The notes under the pieces are model-generated. The model was not told the origin of the DNA, did not search any database, and saw only the letters and a program-made list of their open reading frames with translations. 64,000 bases of DNA, from contig NZ_KV440953.1 in the NCBI RefSeq assembly GCF_001636425.1, positions 2,833,792 to 2,897,791 of the forward strand, in the 5' to 3' direction. Made by a program: the position numbers and the translations under genes. The DNA comes from Heyndrickxia acidicola (GTDB taxonomy: Bacteria > Bacillota > Bacilli > Bacillales > Bacillaceae_C). The first letter of the stretch is position 1; each line of letters begins with the position of its first letter. This document shows positions 48,504 to 56,459 of this stretch, one piece after another.

Positions 48504-48537
48504 AAAAACAAGCCGACATTCTCGTTGGCTTGTTTTT
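48504..48537 (+). terminator. Terminator of the carbonic anhydrase gene
   Basis: AAAAACAAGCC / GGCTTGTTTTT stem with a 12-base loop and T tract. Confidence 0.85.
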
Positions 48538-48611
48538 CATGTAATAATATTCATCTAACACATTGTTGCAGCTAAACTCCTTCAAATTACACATAAATCT
48601 GAGGCACTATA

Positions 48612-48752
48612 ATGGACATGCCAAGGCTCATCGTCGGCCTATTGATTATTTTTTTATTCATAGAGCTTTTTAATTTACCGGCACTTTTAAAGCATAAAGT
48701 GATCAAAAGGAAAACAGGAAGATCAAAGGACGAATGTTCATCCTCAGATTGA
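48612..48752 (+). CDS. Small single-span membrane protein, unknown
   Basis: This 46-residue frame has GAGG seven bases before its ATG and a strong terminator after it. The product has one hydrophobic segment (LIVGLLIIFLFIELF, residues 6-20) followed by a basic stretch (KHKVIKRKTGRSK) and an acidic/Ser end. I do not recognise it. The charge layout would place the C-terminus in the cytoplasm. Alternative: chance frame, though the flanking signals argue against it. Confidence 0.5.
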   Translation: MDMPRLIVGLLIIFLFIELFNLPALLKHKVIKRKTGRSKDECSSSD

Positions 48753-48916
48753 GATTTGTATCCTCTTCCTCCCCTCTCCCTATGCAAGAAACAGTCTTAT
48801 TTCTTACTGGTTTATAAACTCCTTTTCACCTAATTCTCATTTTTCTGTTTTAATATAAAAACAGGTTGCAAGGACAAGCCAACCAACACACCCCCCTTTT
48901 TATAGACCTAAATGTT

Positions 48917-48945
48917 AATCCGGCCCTGGAGCCGGATTTTTTTTT
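48917..48945 (+). terminator. Terminator before uvsE
   Basis: AATCCGGC / GCCGGATT stem with a six-base loop and nine T residues. It ends the small membrane-protein transcript. Confidence 0.8.
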
Positions 48946-49021
48946 GTTTAATAAGTACCGCTATTCTGTATTGGACATACTAATCTCATACATGTTTAAA
49001 CACTAGTGAGGTGAACAGCAA

Positions 49022-49987
49022 ATGACCTTCATCCGTCTGGGATATGTAGCCATGAGTATGCAATTGCAGAACGCATCACCCTCGCAAACCATGACGTTTG
49101 CACAATTTTCAAGGATAAAAGACCGTGAGGCTGCAATTCATAAATTAGAGAGAATTGCCCTTTCTAACCTTGAGCATATCTTAAGAATTTTGCGGCATAA
49201 CGCTGCAAATGATATACGATTCTTTAGACTAACATCGAAGATTATTCCTCTTGCCAATCATGAAGAATTGCTCGATTGGGATTATATGCAGCCTTTAACA
49301 GAACCACTAAAAAAAATAGGAGAATACGCTAAGGAACAAAGGATGCGCCTGGATTTCCATCCAGACTATTTTGTACTCCTAAATTCACCCAAAAGTGAAA
49401 TTCTAAAAAATTCAATTAGGACCCTCCGCCTTCACCATAGGCTTTTAAAAGGCATGAGTATCGATCCTATCCACCGGTGTGTGATGCATGTGGGGGGCAG
49501 CTATAAAGAAACTGAATCTGCTCTTGAAAGATTTATTCACAATTGGATGTATGTTCCGTCTGACCTTCAGGAAATGATTATGCTTGAAAATGATGATACA
49601 TCCTTTACCCTTATGGATACTCTTTATCTTTGTGAAAAATTAGGCCTGCCTTTGGTATTTGATTACCATCATCATTTAGCTCATCATCAGGATGCAGATT
49701 GGCTGAGCCATTGGAACCGAATAGTTAACACATGGAACAGCTCCCCTCTTCCTCTTAAAATGCATATTTCCAGCCCAAAGAGTGAGAAGGAATATCGCCA
49801 TCATGCTGAATACGTGGACATTGATTTATTTTTCAAGTTTCTAAACGAAGTAAAAGGCAGTGTTCAACACATAGACTGCATGATTGAAGCAAAACAAAAA
49901 GATCAGGCACTTTTCCATCTTATGTCTCAAATTAAAGAGCGCAATGATGTTGAAATAGTGGATAACGCTTCTTTTTTCTTAAAATAA
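49022..49987 (+). CDS. uvsE: UV damage endonuclease
   Basis: UvsE nicks DNA 5' to pyrimidine dimers and 6-4 products, an alternative to nucleotide excision repair used by spore formers. The 321-residue TIM barrel shows the family's metal residues: DFHPDYFVLL, CVMHVGGSYKE, MLENDDTSF, FDYHHHLAHH and the CMIEAKQKD Glu/Lys. It begins IRLGYVAMS, the standard UVDE opening. ATG at 49022 follows GAGGTGAA. It stands alone. Confidence 0.92.
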   Translation: MTFIRLGYVAMSMQLQNASPSQTMTFAQFSRIKDREAAIHKLERIALSNLEHILRILRHNAANDIRFFRLTSKIIPLANHEELLDWDYMQPLTEPLKKIGEYAKEQRMRLDFHPDYFVLLNSPKSEILKNSIRTLRLHHRLLKGMSIDPIHRCVMHVGGSYKETESALERFIHNWMYVPSDLQEMIMLENDDTSFTLMDTLYLCEKLGLPLVFDYHHHLAHHQDADWLSHWNRIVNTWNSSPLPLKMHISSPKSEKEYRHHAEYVDIDLFFKFLNEVKGSVQHIDCMIEAKQKDQALFHLMSQIKERNDVEIVDNASFFLK

Positions 49988-50095
49988 TGCTATGTTAAAT
50001 TCAATAGCCACTGGTGCTATACGGAAACGCCCAATAATAACCCAGCCCCTTGATTTAAATCGCCAGGCAAATGTAACAAAGAATAATATAAATTA

Positions 50096-50128
50096 GAAGC
50101 CGCTCCTTTGATTGGGGGCTTTTTTTTG
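50096..50128 (+). terminator. Terminator of uvsE
   Basis: AAGCC..GGGCTT stem with imperfect inner pairs, followed by eight T residues. Confidence 0.55.
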
Positions 50129-50273
50129 CAGAAAAATACTTGTCGAAACATTTTGATATAAAACAGTTGACGCTTACAAAGCAGAAAATTATAATCAATT
50201 TATCAACTTAATAAACATTTTTGTTTAAAAAGTATATAAATATAAAACAAAGGCTAAAAGGGAGGATATTTAA

Positions 50274-50999
50274 ATGACAAAGGTTGTAATGATTACAGGT
50301 GCATCAAAAGGATTAGGCAGGTCCCTCACGCTCTTCTTTGCAAGAGAAGGATGTAAATTGGCTATTTGTGCACGAGGGAAACAACAGTTGGAAGAAATTA
50401 AAAAGGAAGCTGAGACTCTTGGCGCAGAAGTCCTTTCTGCCATAGCAGATGCTTCAGTTGCCAAGGATGTTGAACGATTCGTCGCAATGGCTGAAGCACA
50501 TTTTGGGAGAATTGATGTTTTAATTAATAACGCCTCTATTCTCGGCCCCAGCCCTATGCCCTATCTTTTGGATTATCCTGAAGAAGACTTTGCTGAGGTG
50601 CTCCGGGTAAATTCGGTTGGCCCGTTCCTTGTAACGCGAAGAGTCCTTCCTGGCATGCTGCAACGAAACGAAGGCAGCATCATCAATATCACTTCTGAGG
50701 CTGGAGGAACAGGCTATGCGGGATGGGGAGCTTATGGAATTTCTAAGTTTGCACTTGAAGGAATGACTGAAACGTGGGCAGATGAAGTAAGTGAAACCGG
50801 CGTGCGAGTGAATATGGTAGACCCAGGTGAAATGAATACAGAAATGCATCGCCTTGCTGTACCTGACTGTGATTATGAGCTGGCAGATCCCGATGACGTC
50901 GTTCAGGTATTTGGATACCTTGCTTCTGACAAATCTAAAGGAGTAAACGGCCAGCGTTTAGAAGCACAGAACTTTACTGCAGAAGGAAGTGAACAATGA
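50274..50999 (+). CDS. Short-chain dehydrogenase/reductase
   Basis: This 241-residue NAD(P)-dependent enzyme has the SDR fold: TGASKGLGRSL (residues 7-17, cofactor), NNASILGPSP, the catalytic Ser in INITSEAGG, and YGISKFALEG with the catalytic Tyr and Lys. VNMVDPGEMNTEMH is the post-catalytic loop. AGGGAGGA precedes the ATG. Its stop overlaps the start of the QueA-like gene by four bases, so the two are coupled. The substrate is unknown; the partners suggest a shared small-molecule pathway. Confidence 0.88.
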   Translation: MTKVVMITGASKGLGRSLTLFFAREGCKLAICARGKQQLEEIKKEAETLGAEVLSAIADASVAKDVERFVAMAEAHFGRIDVLINNASILGPSPMPYLLDYPEEDFAEVLRVNSVGPFLVTRRVLPGMLQRNEGSIINITSEAGGTGYAGWGAYGISKFALEGMTETWADEVSETGVRVNMVDPGEMNTEMHRLAVPDCDYELADPDDVVQVFGYLASDKSKGVNGQRLEAQNFTAEGSEQ

Positions 51000-52033
51000 T
51001 GAGCATCCATGCTATGAATTTTTACTTGCCGGATGATTTAAACGCGACCACACCTCCAGAACGGCGGGGTATTCGCAGAGATCACGTCAGGTTGATGGTC
51101 ATTAATAAAGAAAATGGATCCACTGAGCACACACATTTTCACCACCTGGCAGATTATTTAAACAAAGGAGATTTGATTGTCCTAAATGCCAGCCGTACGG
51201 TTCCAGCTGTCTTAAAGGGGAAGTGGATGGATGGCAAAGCGGAGAAAGAAATAGAAATTAGACTGGCTCACCGCAAAAGCGAGAATATATGGGAAGCTTT
51301 AATTGTTGGAGAAACACTTCGAGTTGGTGAAAAAATCTATTTTTCACCCGTTTTCCAAGCCATCGTCACCCATGCTGATCCAGAGTTTCCTTTTGTCTCA
51401 CTTCAATTTAACCTATGCTGCTCTGAACTCTACAACCAAATCTATAGCCTTGGCCAGCCGGTCCGTTATGAGTATATAAATCAGCCATGGGATTTAGATT
51501 ATTATCAAACCGTATTTGCTTCCTCGCCGGGATCTGTAGAAATGCCGTCAGCCGGCAGAGCATTTAGCTGGGAACTTCTTTTTCAGCTGCAAAAAAAAGG
51601 AGTTCAAATAGCATATATTCAGCTGCATACAGGACTAAGCTATCTCCTCGACGATAAATGGCATATTGGCCCTAGGGAGAATTTCGAAGAGTACCATATT
51701 CCAGAAGAGACAGCCATTGCCATACAAAAGACCAAAAAAGCCGGCGGCCGTATAATAGCGGTGGGCACAACTGTTGTGCGTACTCTTGAGACTGCTGCTA
51801 TGGAGGATGGAGATATTAAAGCCTGCAGCGGCTGGACCAATCTTTATATCCAGCAGGATACAGAATTAAAGGTGGCGGATGGGTTGATTACAGGTCTGCA
51901 CGAACCAGAAGCAAGCCACCTGGACTTATTATCCGCTTTTGTCGATCAGCCCATTCTGTATAGGGCTTATCAAGAAGCCATTGAAAAAAAATATTTATGG
52001 CACGAATTTGGCGATATGAATCTCATTATATAA
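50996..52033 (+). CDS. QueA-family paralogue (SAM:tRNA ribosyltransferase-isomerase-like)
   Basis: This 345-residue protein has the QueA fold along its length: PERRGIRRDHVRLMVINKE, DLIVLNASRTVPAVLKG, YYQTVFASSPGSVEMPSAG, GGRIIAVGTTVVRTLE and SGWTNLYI. QueA transfers the ribosyl part of SAM to preQ1 in tRNA. Several active-site stretches differ from true QueA: PTAGLHF is PSAGRAF, LHVGLGTF is LHTGLSYL, and FHLPKSTLLMLVSAF is LHEPEASHLDLLSAF. Genuine queA normally lies in the ruvB-tgt locus. Here the gene is coupled to an SDR and a VOC protein, so a different acceptor or reaction is likely. Confidence 0.8.
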   Translation: MMSIHAMNFYLPDDLNATTPPERRGIRRDHVRLMVINKENGSTEHTHFHHLADYLNKGDLIVLNASRTVPAVLKGKWMDGKAEKEIEIRLAHRKSENIWEALIVGETLRVGEKIYFSPVFQAIVTHADPEFPFVSLQFNLCCSELYNQIYSLGQPVRYEYINQPWDLDYYQTVFASSPGSVEMPSAGRAFSWELLFQLQKKGVQIAYIQLHTGLSYLLDDKWHIGPRENFEEYHIPEETAIAIQKTKKAGGRIIAVGTTVVRTLETAAMEDGDIKACSGWTNLYIQQDTELKVADGLITGLHEPEASHLDLLSAFVDQPILYRAYQEAIEKKYLWHEFGDMNLII

Positions 52034-52046
52034 GCGGGTGTTTAAA

Positions 52047-52388
52047 ATGAAGCTCCATCATATAGGAATTGAAGTAAACCAATTGGAGAGATCTATGCTT
52101 TTTTACAAGGGTCTCCTTGGCCTTCATTTTAAAAACAGAATCGATTTTTTTAATGAAGATATTATCTTTTTGGAGGGGGAAGGGGTACAAATCGAACTCA
52201 TCAAAAAGACTGCTCCTCCTTCTTCAGCTCATCTTGCTTTTTCTACAGATTCAATTCACAAGACTGTGCACAGCCTGAAGAATAAGGGGATATTCCCGGC
52301 GGATGGTCCCTATACCTTAGACAATGGCTGGAAAACCGTTTTTTATGAAGGTCCAGATGGTGAAACAATTGAGTTTATAGAGGAATAA
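52047..52388 (+). CDS. VOC-family (glyoxalase/dioxygenase-fold) protein
   Basis: This 113-residue protein has the beta-alpha-beta-beta-beta repeats of the vicinal oxygen chelate family. Candidate metal ligands are His in LHHIGIEV (residues 3-10), Glu in GVQIELIKK, His in SAHLAFSTDS, and Glu in GETIEFIEE at the end. I start it at the ATG at 52047; a GTG at 52038 overlaps the GGGTG ribosome binding site. It lies 13 bases after the QueA-like gene and closes the three-gene unit. Members act as isomerases, lyases or carriers; the activity here is unknown. Confidence 0.82.
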   Translation: MKLHHIGIEVNQLERSMLFYKGLLGLHFKNRIDFFNEDIIFLEGEGVQIELIKKTAPPSSAHLAFSTDSIHKTVHSLKNKGIFPADGPYTLDNGWKTVFYEGPDGETIEFIEE

Positions 52389-52485
52389 CATAAATCAAAA
52401 GAGGAGTAGTTCATATATCATATATTTTATAGCTGGATGGGATAAGCTTAGAGAGTGGCTTGGCAGTACGGCAACAATATGGGCG

Positions 52486-52700
52486 ATGAAGGACAAAAGT
52501 AAGAAAGAAATCTTTGGAAAAGCCCTTCATAAGAGGGATGAAGGACTTTTATCTCAAATTATTCACACGGAACGGCCTTCATAACAACGATGAAGGCTAT
52601 TTTCCACAAATTAATCACGCGTAATGTCCTTCATAATACCAATGAAGGACATTTATCTTAAAATATTCATACGGAACGGCCTTCATAACACCAATGAAGG
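52486..52700. repeat. Array of hairpins with exact 52 bp period
   Basis: CCTTCAT starts at 52524, 52576, 52628 and 52680, and its complement ATGAAGG at 52486, 52538, 52590, 52642 and 52694: every step is 52 bp. Each full unit forms a 7 bp hairpin with a seven-base loop. Spacers share ATTCAyACGGAACGG in units 1 and 3. The first unit is a half copy. It follows the SDR/QueA-like/VOC operon; a terminator role is possible for one unit but not an explanation for the period. Confidence 0.8.
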
Positions 52701-52710
52701 ACTTTCCTTA

Positions 52711-53032
52711 TCCTTGAACTAAAGCTTACTTTTTGTTTCTTTTTTTACTTTAAACTACGCTAAACAACAAGCATTTCTCGATAAATTTTTATCAAAGCCA
52801 AAAATGTATAAAAATGATATAATAAAAATCCAGCTTCATTTTTAAGAGAAATTACATTATTAATAAACTGCTCATCCTACTCTCAATAATGAATAAAAAT
52901 ATTTACAGAAACTTAATGCAGTATTTATATATCCTTATAATTATTTCCATATACTATAAAACAAATGCACATACCAAATGAGTATTTCTTTTAACAATAG
53001 ATAGTCCATTTCAATGCTTGGAGGTGGAAAAC
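52711..53032. other. AT-rich spacer, no gene seen
   Basis: Apart from TATAAT-like words near 52817 and a good ribosome binding site at its right end, this spacer shows no gene, repeat family member or terminator. Confidence 0.4.
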
Positions 53033-53128
53033 TTGGCAACCCTTCTTAACAGTTTAGTATTGCTGGGCGGAATTGTAGCATTTGGAATTATTAATTATCG
53101 TTCCTACTTTGGAGATAAAACGGACTAA
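53033..53128 (+). CDS. 31-residue membrane microprotein, unknown
   Basis: A strong GGAGGTGG lies before TTG at 53033 and the frame MATLLNSLVLLGGIVAFGII ends NYRSYFGDKTD. The hydrophobic stretch (residues 3-20) could span the membrane, with a short charged tail. It is shorter than known TxpA/BsrG-type toxins and I do not recognise it. The product is predicted only from the ribosome binding site and the composition. Confidence 0.45.
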   Translation: MATLLNSLVLLGGIVAFGIINYRSYFGDKTD

Positions 53129-53146
53129 GGATTATTTATTGATTGA

Positions 53147-53533
53147 TTGTTTTTTTATACTTCTCCTTTTAACCTCAATCCCTTTGGACCTCTATTTGGA
53201 CTTGCACTCCCGCTACTGTTATATGATAAATACAGACCATTTTTCTTACATATAAACAACCTCTGGTCTGAAAACTTTGTAGGTAAGTATTTTCTTAATG
53301 TAAACCGCCTTTTGCACTCACCAAATTTCCAAGCAAATATTCTCCCGAAAATGCGCATACTAAAAGAAAAAAAGAGTGATTCATTTATGCACATAATTCA
53401 AATGATAATGAAGTTTTTGGGGCAGATATGGCCGTTCGTCGGAATAGTGGGATATTCCTTAATTACAGGCTTATTCGCCCTTCTAAAAGGCACAGAAATT
53501 ATTCAAAAGCTACTAGGAAAAAGCAGTCAATAG
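53147..53533 (+). CDS. Hypothetical protein with C-terminal membrane segment
   Basis: I do not recognise this 128-residue frame. The start is uncertain: TTG at 53147 has only a distant AAGGAT. An internal ATG at 53387 after AAGAGTGAT would give a 48-residue protein (MHIIQMIMKFLGQIWPFVGI..) with one hydrophobic segment. A terminator overlapping the stop codon supports a real gene end at 53533. The longer product has a Pro/Phe-rich N-terminus and basic middle. Confidence 0.4.
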   Translation: MFFYTSPFNLNPFGPLFGLALPLLLYDKYRPFFLHINNLWSENFVGKYFLNVNRLLHSPNFQANILPKMRILKEKKSDSFMHIIQMIMKFLGQIWPFVGIVGYSLITGLFALLKGTEIIQKLLGKSSQ

Positions 53534-53549
53534 CTGCTTTTTCCTTTTG
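53516..53549 (+). terminator. Terminator overlapping the stop at 53533
   Basis: GGAAAAAGCAG / CTGCTTTTTCC stem with a seven-base loop that includes the stop codon, followed by TTTT. Confidence 0.75.
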
Positions 53550-53657
53550 GTTTTTTTCAGAAAAAACAGACTTTATTCCAAGAGTGGTTAAAAAGCTATT
53601 GTCTAATTTTAAATAAAAATGTAAAATTTTCTTAATAACAGCCTGGATGTGATTTGA

Positions 53658-54923
53658 TTGGAAATTACAATGCATTTCTTATTTAATCTTTCCTTACTCT
53701 TTATATTGCTATTTGTCTGTTTAATATGGTCAGATCGTCTTGGCATCCGGTCTATTTCCAAGCCGGTAGCGTTTGCTTCTTTTGTAATTGCTATTATCAT
53801 TTGCTTCCTTGTATCCTATAAGCTATCTGATTCCATTTTTCTTGACCTTCGCGACATTCCAGTTATTCTAGGTGGATTATACCTGGAACTCGGCCCATTA
53901 CTTGCCATTGCAACTATCTTTTTGCGCGCCTTTTATGGCATTAATTCTGGTTTTTGGTGTAATTTAATTCTTTATTTAATTATCGCTTTAGTCTTTGGAT
54001 CTCTGCGTCCATGGTTTGGGAATCTCACCCACAGACGAAAAATTTTATTCACTATCTTTATATCTTTTATCGTCAGTTTTATCTCCATGATAGGATTAGA
54101 AATGATTGGTCCAACAGACAACCGTATTGACGTCTGGCTGGCCTATCTATGCATTCCCCCACTCGGAACCGGCTTAATTGCATATGCTATTGAATTTGTA
54201 AGTAAAAATCTTCTGTTAAAAAGACATTTAATCAAATCCAAGAAATTAGAAGCCGTCGAACAAATGGGCGCCGCCATATCCCATGAAATACGAAATCCAC
54301 TTACCGCAGCCATTGGCTTTGTTCAGCTGCTGCAAGATGATAATATACAAAAGCACAAGAAAAAGGAGTATCTTGAAATCGTTAAAAACGAGCTGATATC
54401 AGCTGAAAAAGTCATACAGGACTATTTAACTTTTTCTAAGCCCTCCCTCAACTCTCTTGAAATATTAAATGTAAAAAAAGAGCTTCTTCACATTATAAAA
54501 ATCCTTCAGCCTATTGCAAATCGTAATTCCGTCGAAATCATTACCCAATTTTCTGCAATTGGTTTTATAGAAGGCGACTTACATAAGTTTCATCAATGCT
54601 TCCTGAACGTAATGAAAAATGCTATTGAAGCAATGCCAAAAGGCGGTATACTTACGGTTGAAACAGAATTTAGCCGATATGAAGTCACAGTGATTATACG
54701 GGACACAGGAATGGGAATGAACAAGGAACAGCTTGAAAGACTGGGTGAGCCTTATTACTCGACAAAGGCCCAAAAAGGGACAGGCTTGGGAATGATGGTA
54801 GTATTCAGCATCGTACGGGCAATGAAGGGATCAATCCAGGTAAATAGTGAGGTGGGAAAGGGCTCTGCTTTCTTATTTACATTCCCCAAAGTCCTTCCCT
54901 CTTATAAAAATGAACGTTTTTGA
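53658..54923 (+). CDS. Membrane sensor histidine kinase, KinB-like
   Basis: This 421-residue kinase has an N-terminal 5TM-LYT-type sensor (about 1-195, with GGLYLELGPLLAIATIFLRA) and no PAS domain. The phospho-His is in AAISHEIRNPLTAAIGFVQ (about 205-223). The ATPase domain has the N-box FLNVMKNAIEAMPKGG, RDTGMGM (G1) and KGTGLGMMVV (G2). This layout and length match KinB, which feeds phosphate to Spo0F at the onset of sporulation; no response regulator is next to it, as expected for a phosphorelay kinase. The start is TTG (53658). A spo0E-like gene lies at 63438. Confidence 0.82.
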   Translation: MEITMHFLFNLSLLFILLFVCLIWSDRLGIRSISKPVAFASFVIAIIICFLVSYKLSDSIFLDLRDIPVILGGLYLELGPLLAIATIFLRAFYGINSGFWCNLILYLIIALVFGSLRPWFGNLTHRRKILFTIFISFIVSFISMIGLEMIGPTDNRIDVWLAYLCIPPLGTGLIAYAIEFVSKNLLLKRHLIKSKKLEAVEQMGAAISHEIRNPLTAAIGFVQLLQDDNIQKHKKKEYLEIVKNELISAEKVIQDYLTFSKPSLNSLEILNVKKELLHIIKILQPIANRNSVEIITQFSAIGFIEGDLHKFHQCFLNVMKNAIEAMPKGGILTVETEFSRYEVTVIIRDTGMGMNKEQLERLGEPYYSTKAQKGTGLGMMVVFSIVRAMKGSIQVNSEVGKGSAFLFTFPKVLPSYKNERF

Positions 54924-54952
54924 TACCAGTCTGAGGTTTTGGAGGTTAATGC

Positions 54953-55357
54953 ATGAATATGGATATTTCTTTTATCCCCCCTGCTCCTGAAGAATACAAC
55001 CAATTAAGAGTAAAAGCAGGGCTAAGTCCAAAGGATCTGGCAGCATCTGCTCTTGGGCTCCGAAATTCAATTTTCACTATAACGATACGGGAAAAAACAG
55101 CGCTAATAGGAATGGGCCGGATAATCGGAGATGGAGGATGTTTTTTTCAAATTGTAGACATTGCTGTCAGTCCTGATTATCAGGGAATGGGTATCGGAAA
55201 GTTAATAATGAAGGAAATTACAAATTACTTGGATAAGCATGCTCCAAAACATGCATATGTGAGTTTAATTGCAGATTTACCTGCAGATCAACTATATAAA
55301 AAATTCGGTTTTGATTATACATCTCCTGTCTCTGTAGGAATGTACAAAAAATATTAA
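54953..55357 (+). CDS. GNAT-family N-acetyltransferase
   Basis: This 134-residue protein transfers acetyl from acetyl-CoA to an amine. The acetyl-CoA loop is DYQGMGIGKLIM (about 75-86), preceded by the FQIVDIAVSP strand; VSLIADLPADQLYKKFGFDY is the C-terminal motif. ATG follows TTGGAGG. It is 30 bp downstream of the kinase gene and may be co-transcribed. Substrate unknown. Confidence 0.85.
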   Translation: MNMDISFIPPAPEEYNQLRVKAGLSPKDLAASALGLRNSIFTITIREKTALIGMGRIIGDGGCFFQIVDIAVSPDYQGMGIGKLIMKEITNYLDKHAPKHAYVSLIADLPADQLYKKFGFDYTSPVSVGMYKKY

Positions 55358-55410
55358 TTTTTGCAGCTGTCCACTTTACATACGAAGGGGATAGCTTTTT
55401 TAATGGATCG

Positions 55411-55500
55411 GTTCTGTTAAAACTCAATGTTAATGTTATCACCATATAATCGGAGCGGCAGGAGCGGGACTCCTGCAGAATAAAAGAACAGACGATACTT
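55411..55500. repeat. R3-type element, partial
   Basis: GTTCTGTTAAAACTCAATGT resembles the R3 left end. A GC-rich hairpin GCAGGAG-CGGGA-CTCCTGC (55458-55476) follows, as in the elements at 11436 and 42834. No clear right end. Confidence 0.5.
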
Positions 55501-55535
55501 TGAGAGCCGCTATGGGAAATAAGCAATCAAGAAAC

Positions 55536-55627
55536 AAAAAAAGAGCCATTGTCAGCTCCAAAAAGGATAACAATGACTCCATCTAAATCTCGCACTTTTA
55601 TTATAACTTTTATAAAAAAACGCTCAA
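55536..55627 (-). ncRNA. Predicted ~60 nt hairpin RNA with its promoter
   Basis: On the minus strand TTGAGC (plus 55622-55627) and TATAAT (plus 55600-55605) are 16 bp apart. A transcript starting near 55593 would reach a terminator only ~55 nt later: GAGTCATTGT pairs with ACAATGGCTC (one mismatch), then TTTTTTT (ending near 55536). A frame beginning ATGGAGTCATTG has no ribosome binding site. The compact promoter-terminator unit suggests a small RNA; no family is recognised. Confidence 0.4.
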
Positions 55628-56459
55628 CCTGTAAAAAATACCTCTGTTTCATAATGTTTCTTTACAAGTAAAAGTCTGGTTAATATTACATTCTTTAAGA
55701 CTATACAAACTTATGAAAAGCGGTGTATTTAATCAAATTCTAATAAAAACCATACTTTACACCTATTTTTACCGCTTTAGTGAGGTAAATATATATCACC
55801 AATATATATTTTCACAGATATTAGCCTCAAAAACCACTTTTTTAATTCTTCAAATTACGACACATATCGACAAAAATCATAATATCCTTTTCTTAAAAAA
55901 TTCTAGTTGTGTTCGTTGTTGTCGAATTCGCTGTTTTGCCTGTTTCCATATTTTTTACAATCTCCTTTATACATTACCCCTCCCTATTACCATATATAGA
56001 GTCAACGTGGCATCGGTCAGAATAAAATTTTGCAAATAACATGTGAAAAAACAAGCCTCTGAAGAGAAATCGCGATGAAAACGCAGCTACTAAAACAAAT
56101 TCGATAGGTATATTGACCGATTTTGACCAACCTTATCAATCTGTCCCAGAAGATCAATGACAGTCATGGACACAGCTTTAAAAAAATTCTCCAATTTGCT
56201 GAAATAGCCAAAATAAGTAGGCTATTCTTCATCACAACTTTTTTCATCATTTGCTTAAAACATGAATTCAGCATATGTAATGCATAAATCAGACGAAAGA
56301 ATTCACCGAAAAAACTTAATTAAACGTTTGATTAACTGGAAAACATTGATGTTTCTTACATATCTCCCATGTTTAGTGTAAAGATAAATGTATAATTATA
56401 ATCCTTCTATTTGTTCAGAGGTTTAACATAACCACACAAATTTTCAGGTTGGTGCTAGA

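Larger units (their letters stand above)
55358..56459. other. 1.1 kb spacer with a repeat, a candidate sRNA and micro-frames
   Basis: No conventional gene is convincing here. Contents: an R3-type repeat (55411-55500), a predicted short RNA on the minus strand (55536-55627), two minus-strand micro-frames with ribosome binding sites (55893-55974), and AT-rich sequence. A plus-strand frame of 108 codons (55713-56039) lacks a ribosome binding site and has random composition. Confidence 0.5.

Noticed and set aside
50996-52033. Annotation as genuine QueA
   Set aside because: Key substrate-side motifs are changed and the gene context is not the ruvB-queA-tgt locus; called a paralogue instead.
52486-52700. 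Possible CRISPR array or ordinary terminators
   Set aside because: Hairpin units with related spacers at 52 bp and no cas genes exclude CRISPR; the lack of T tracts argues against simple terminators.
55713-56039. Plus-strand frame of 108 codons
   Set aside because: No ribosome binding site, random-looking Ile/Phe/Cys-rich composition and no homology; promoter-like and ribosome-binding signals in this region are on the minus strand.
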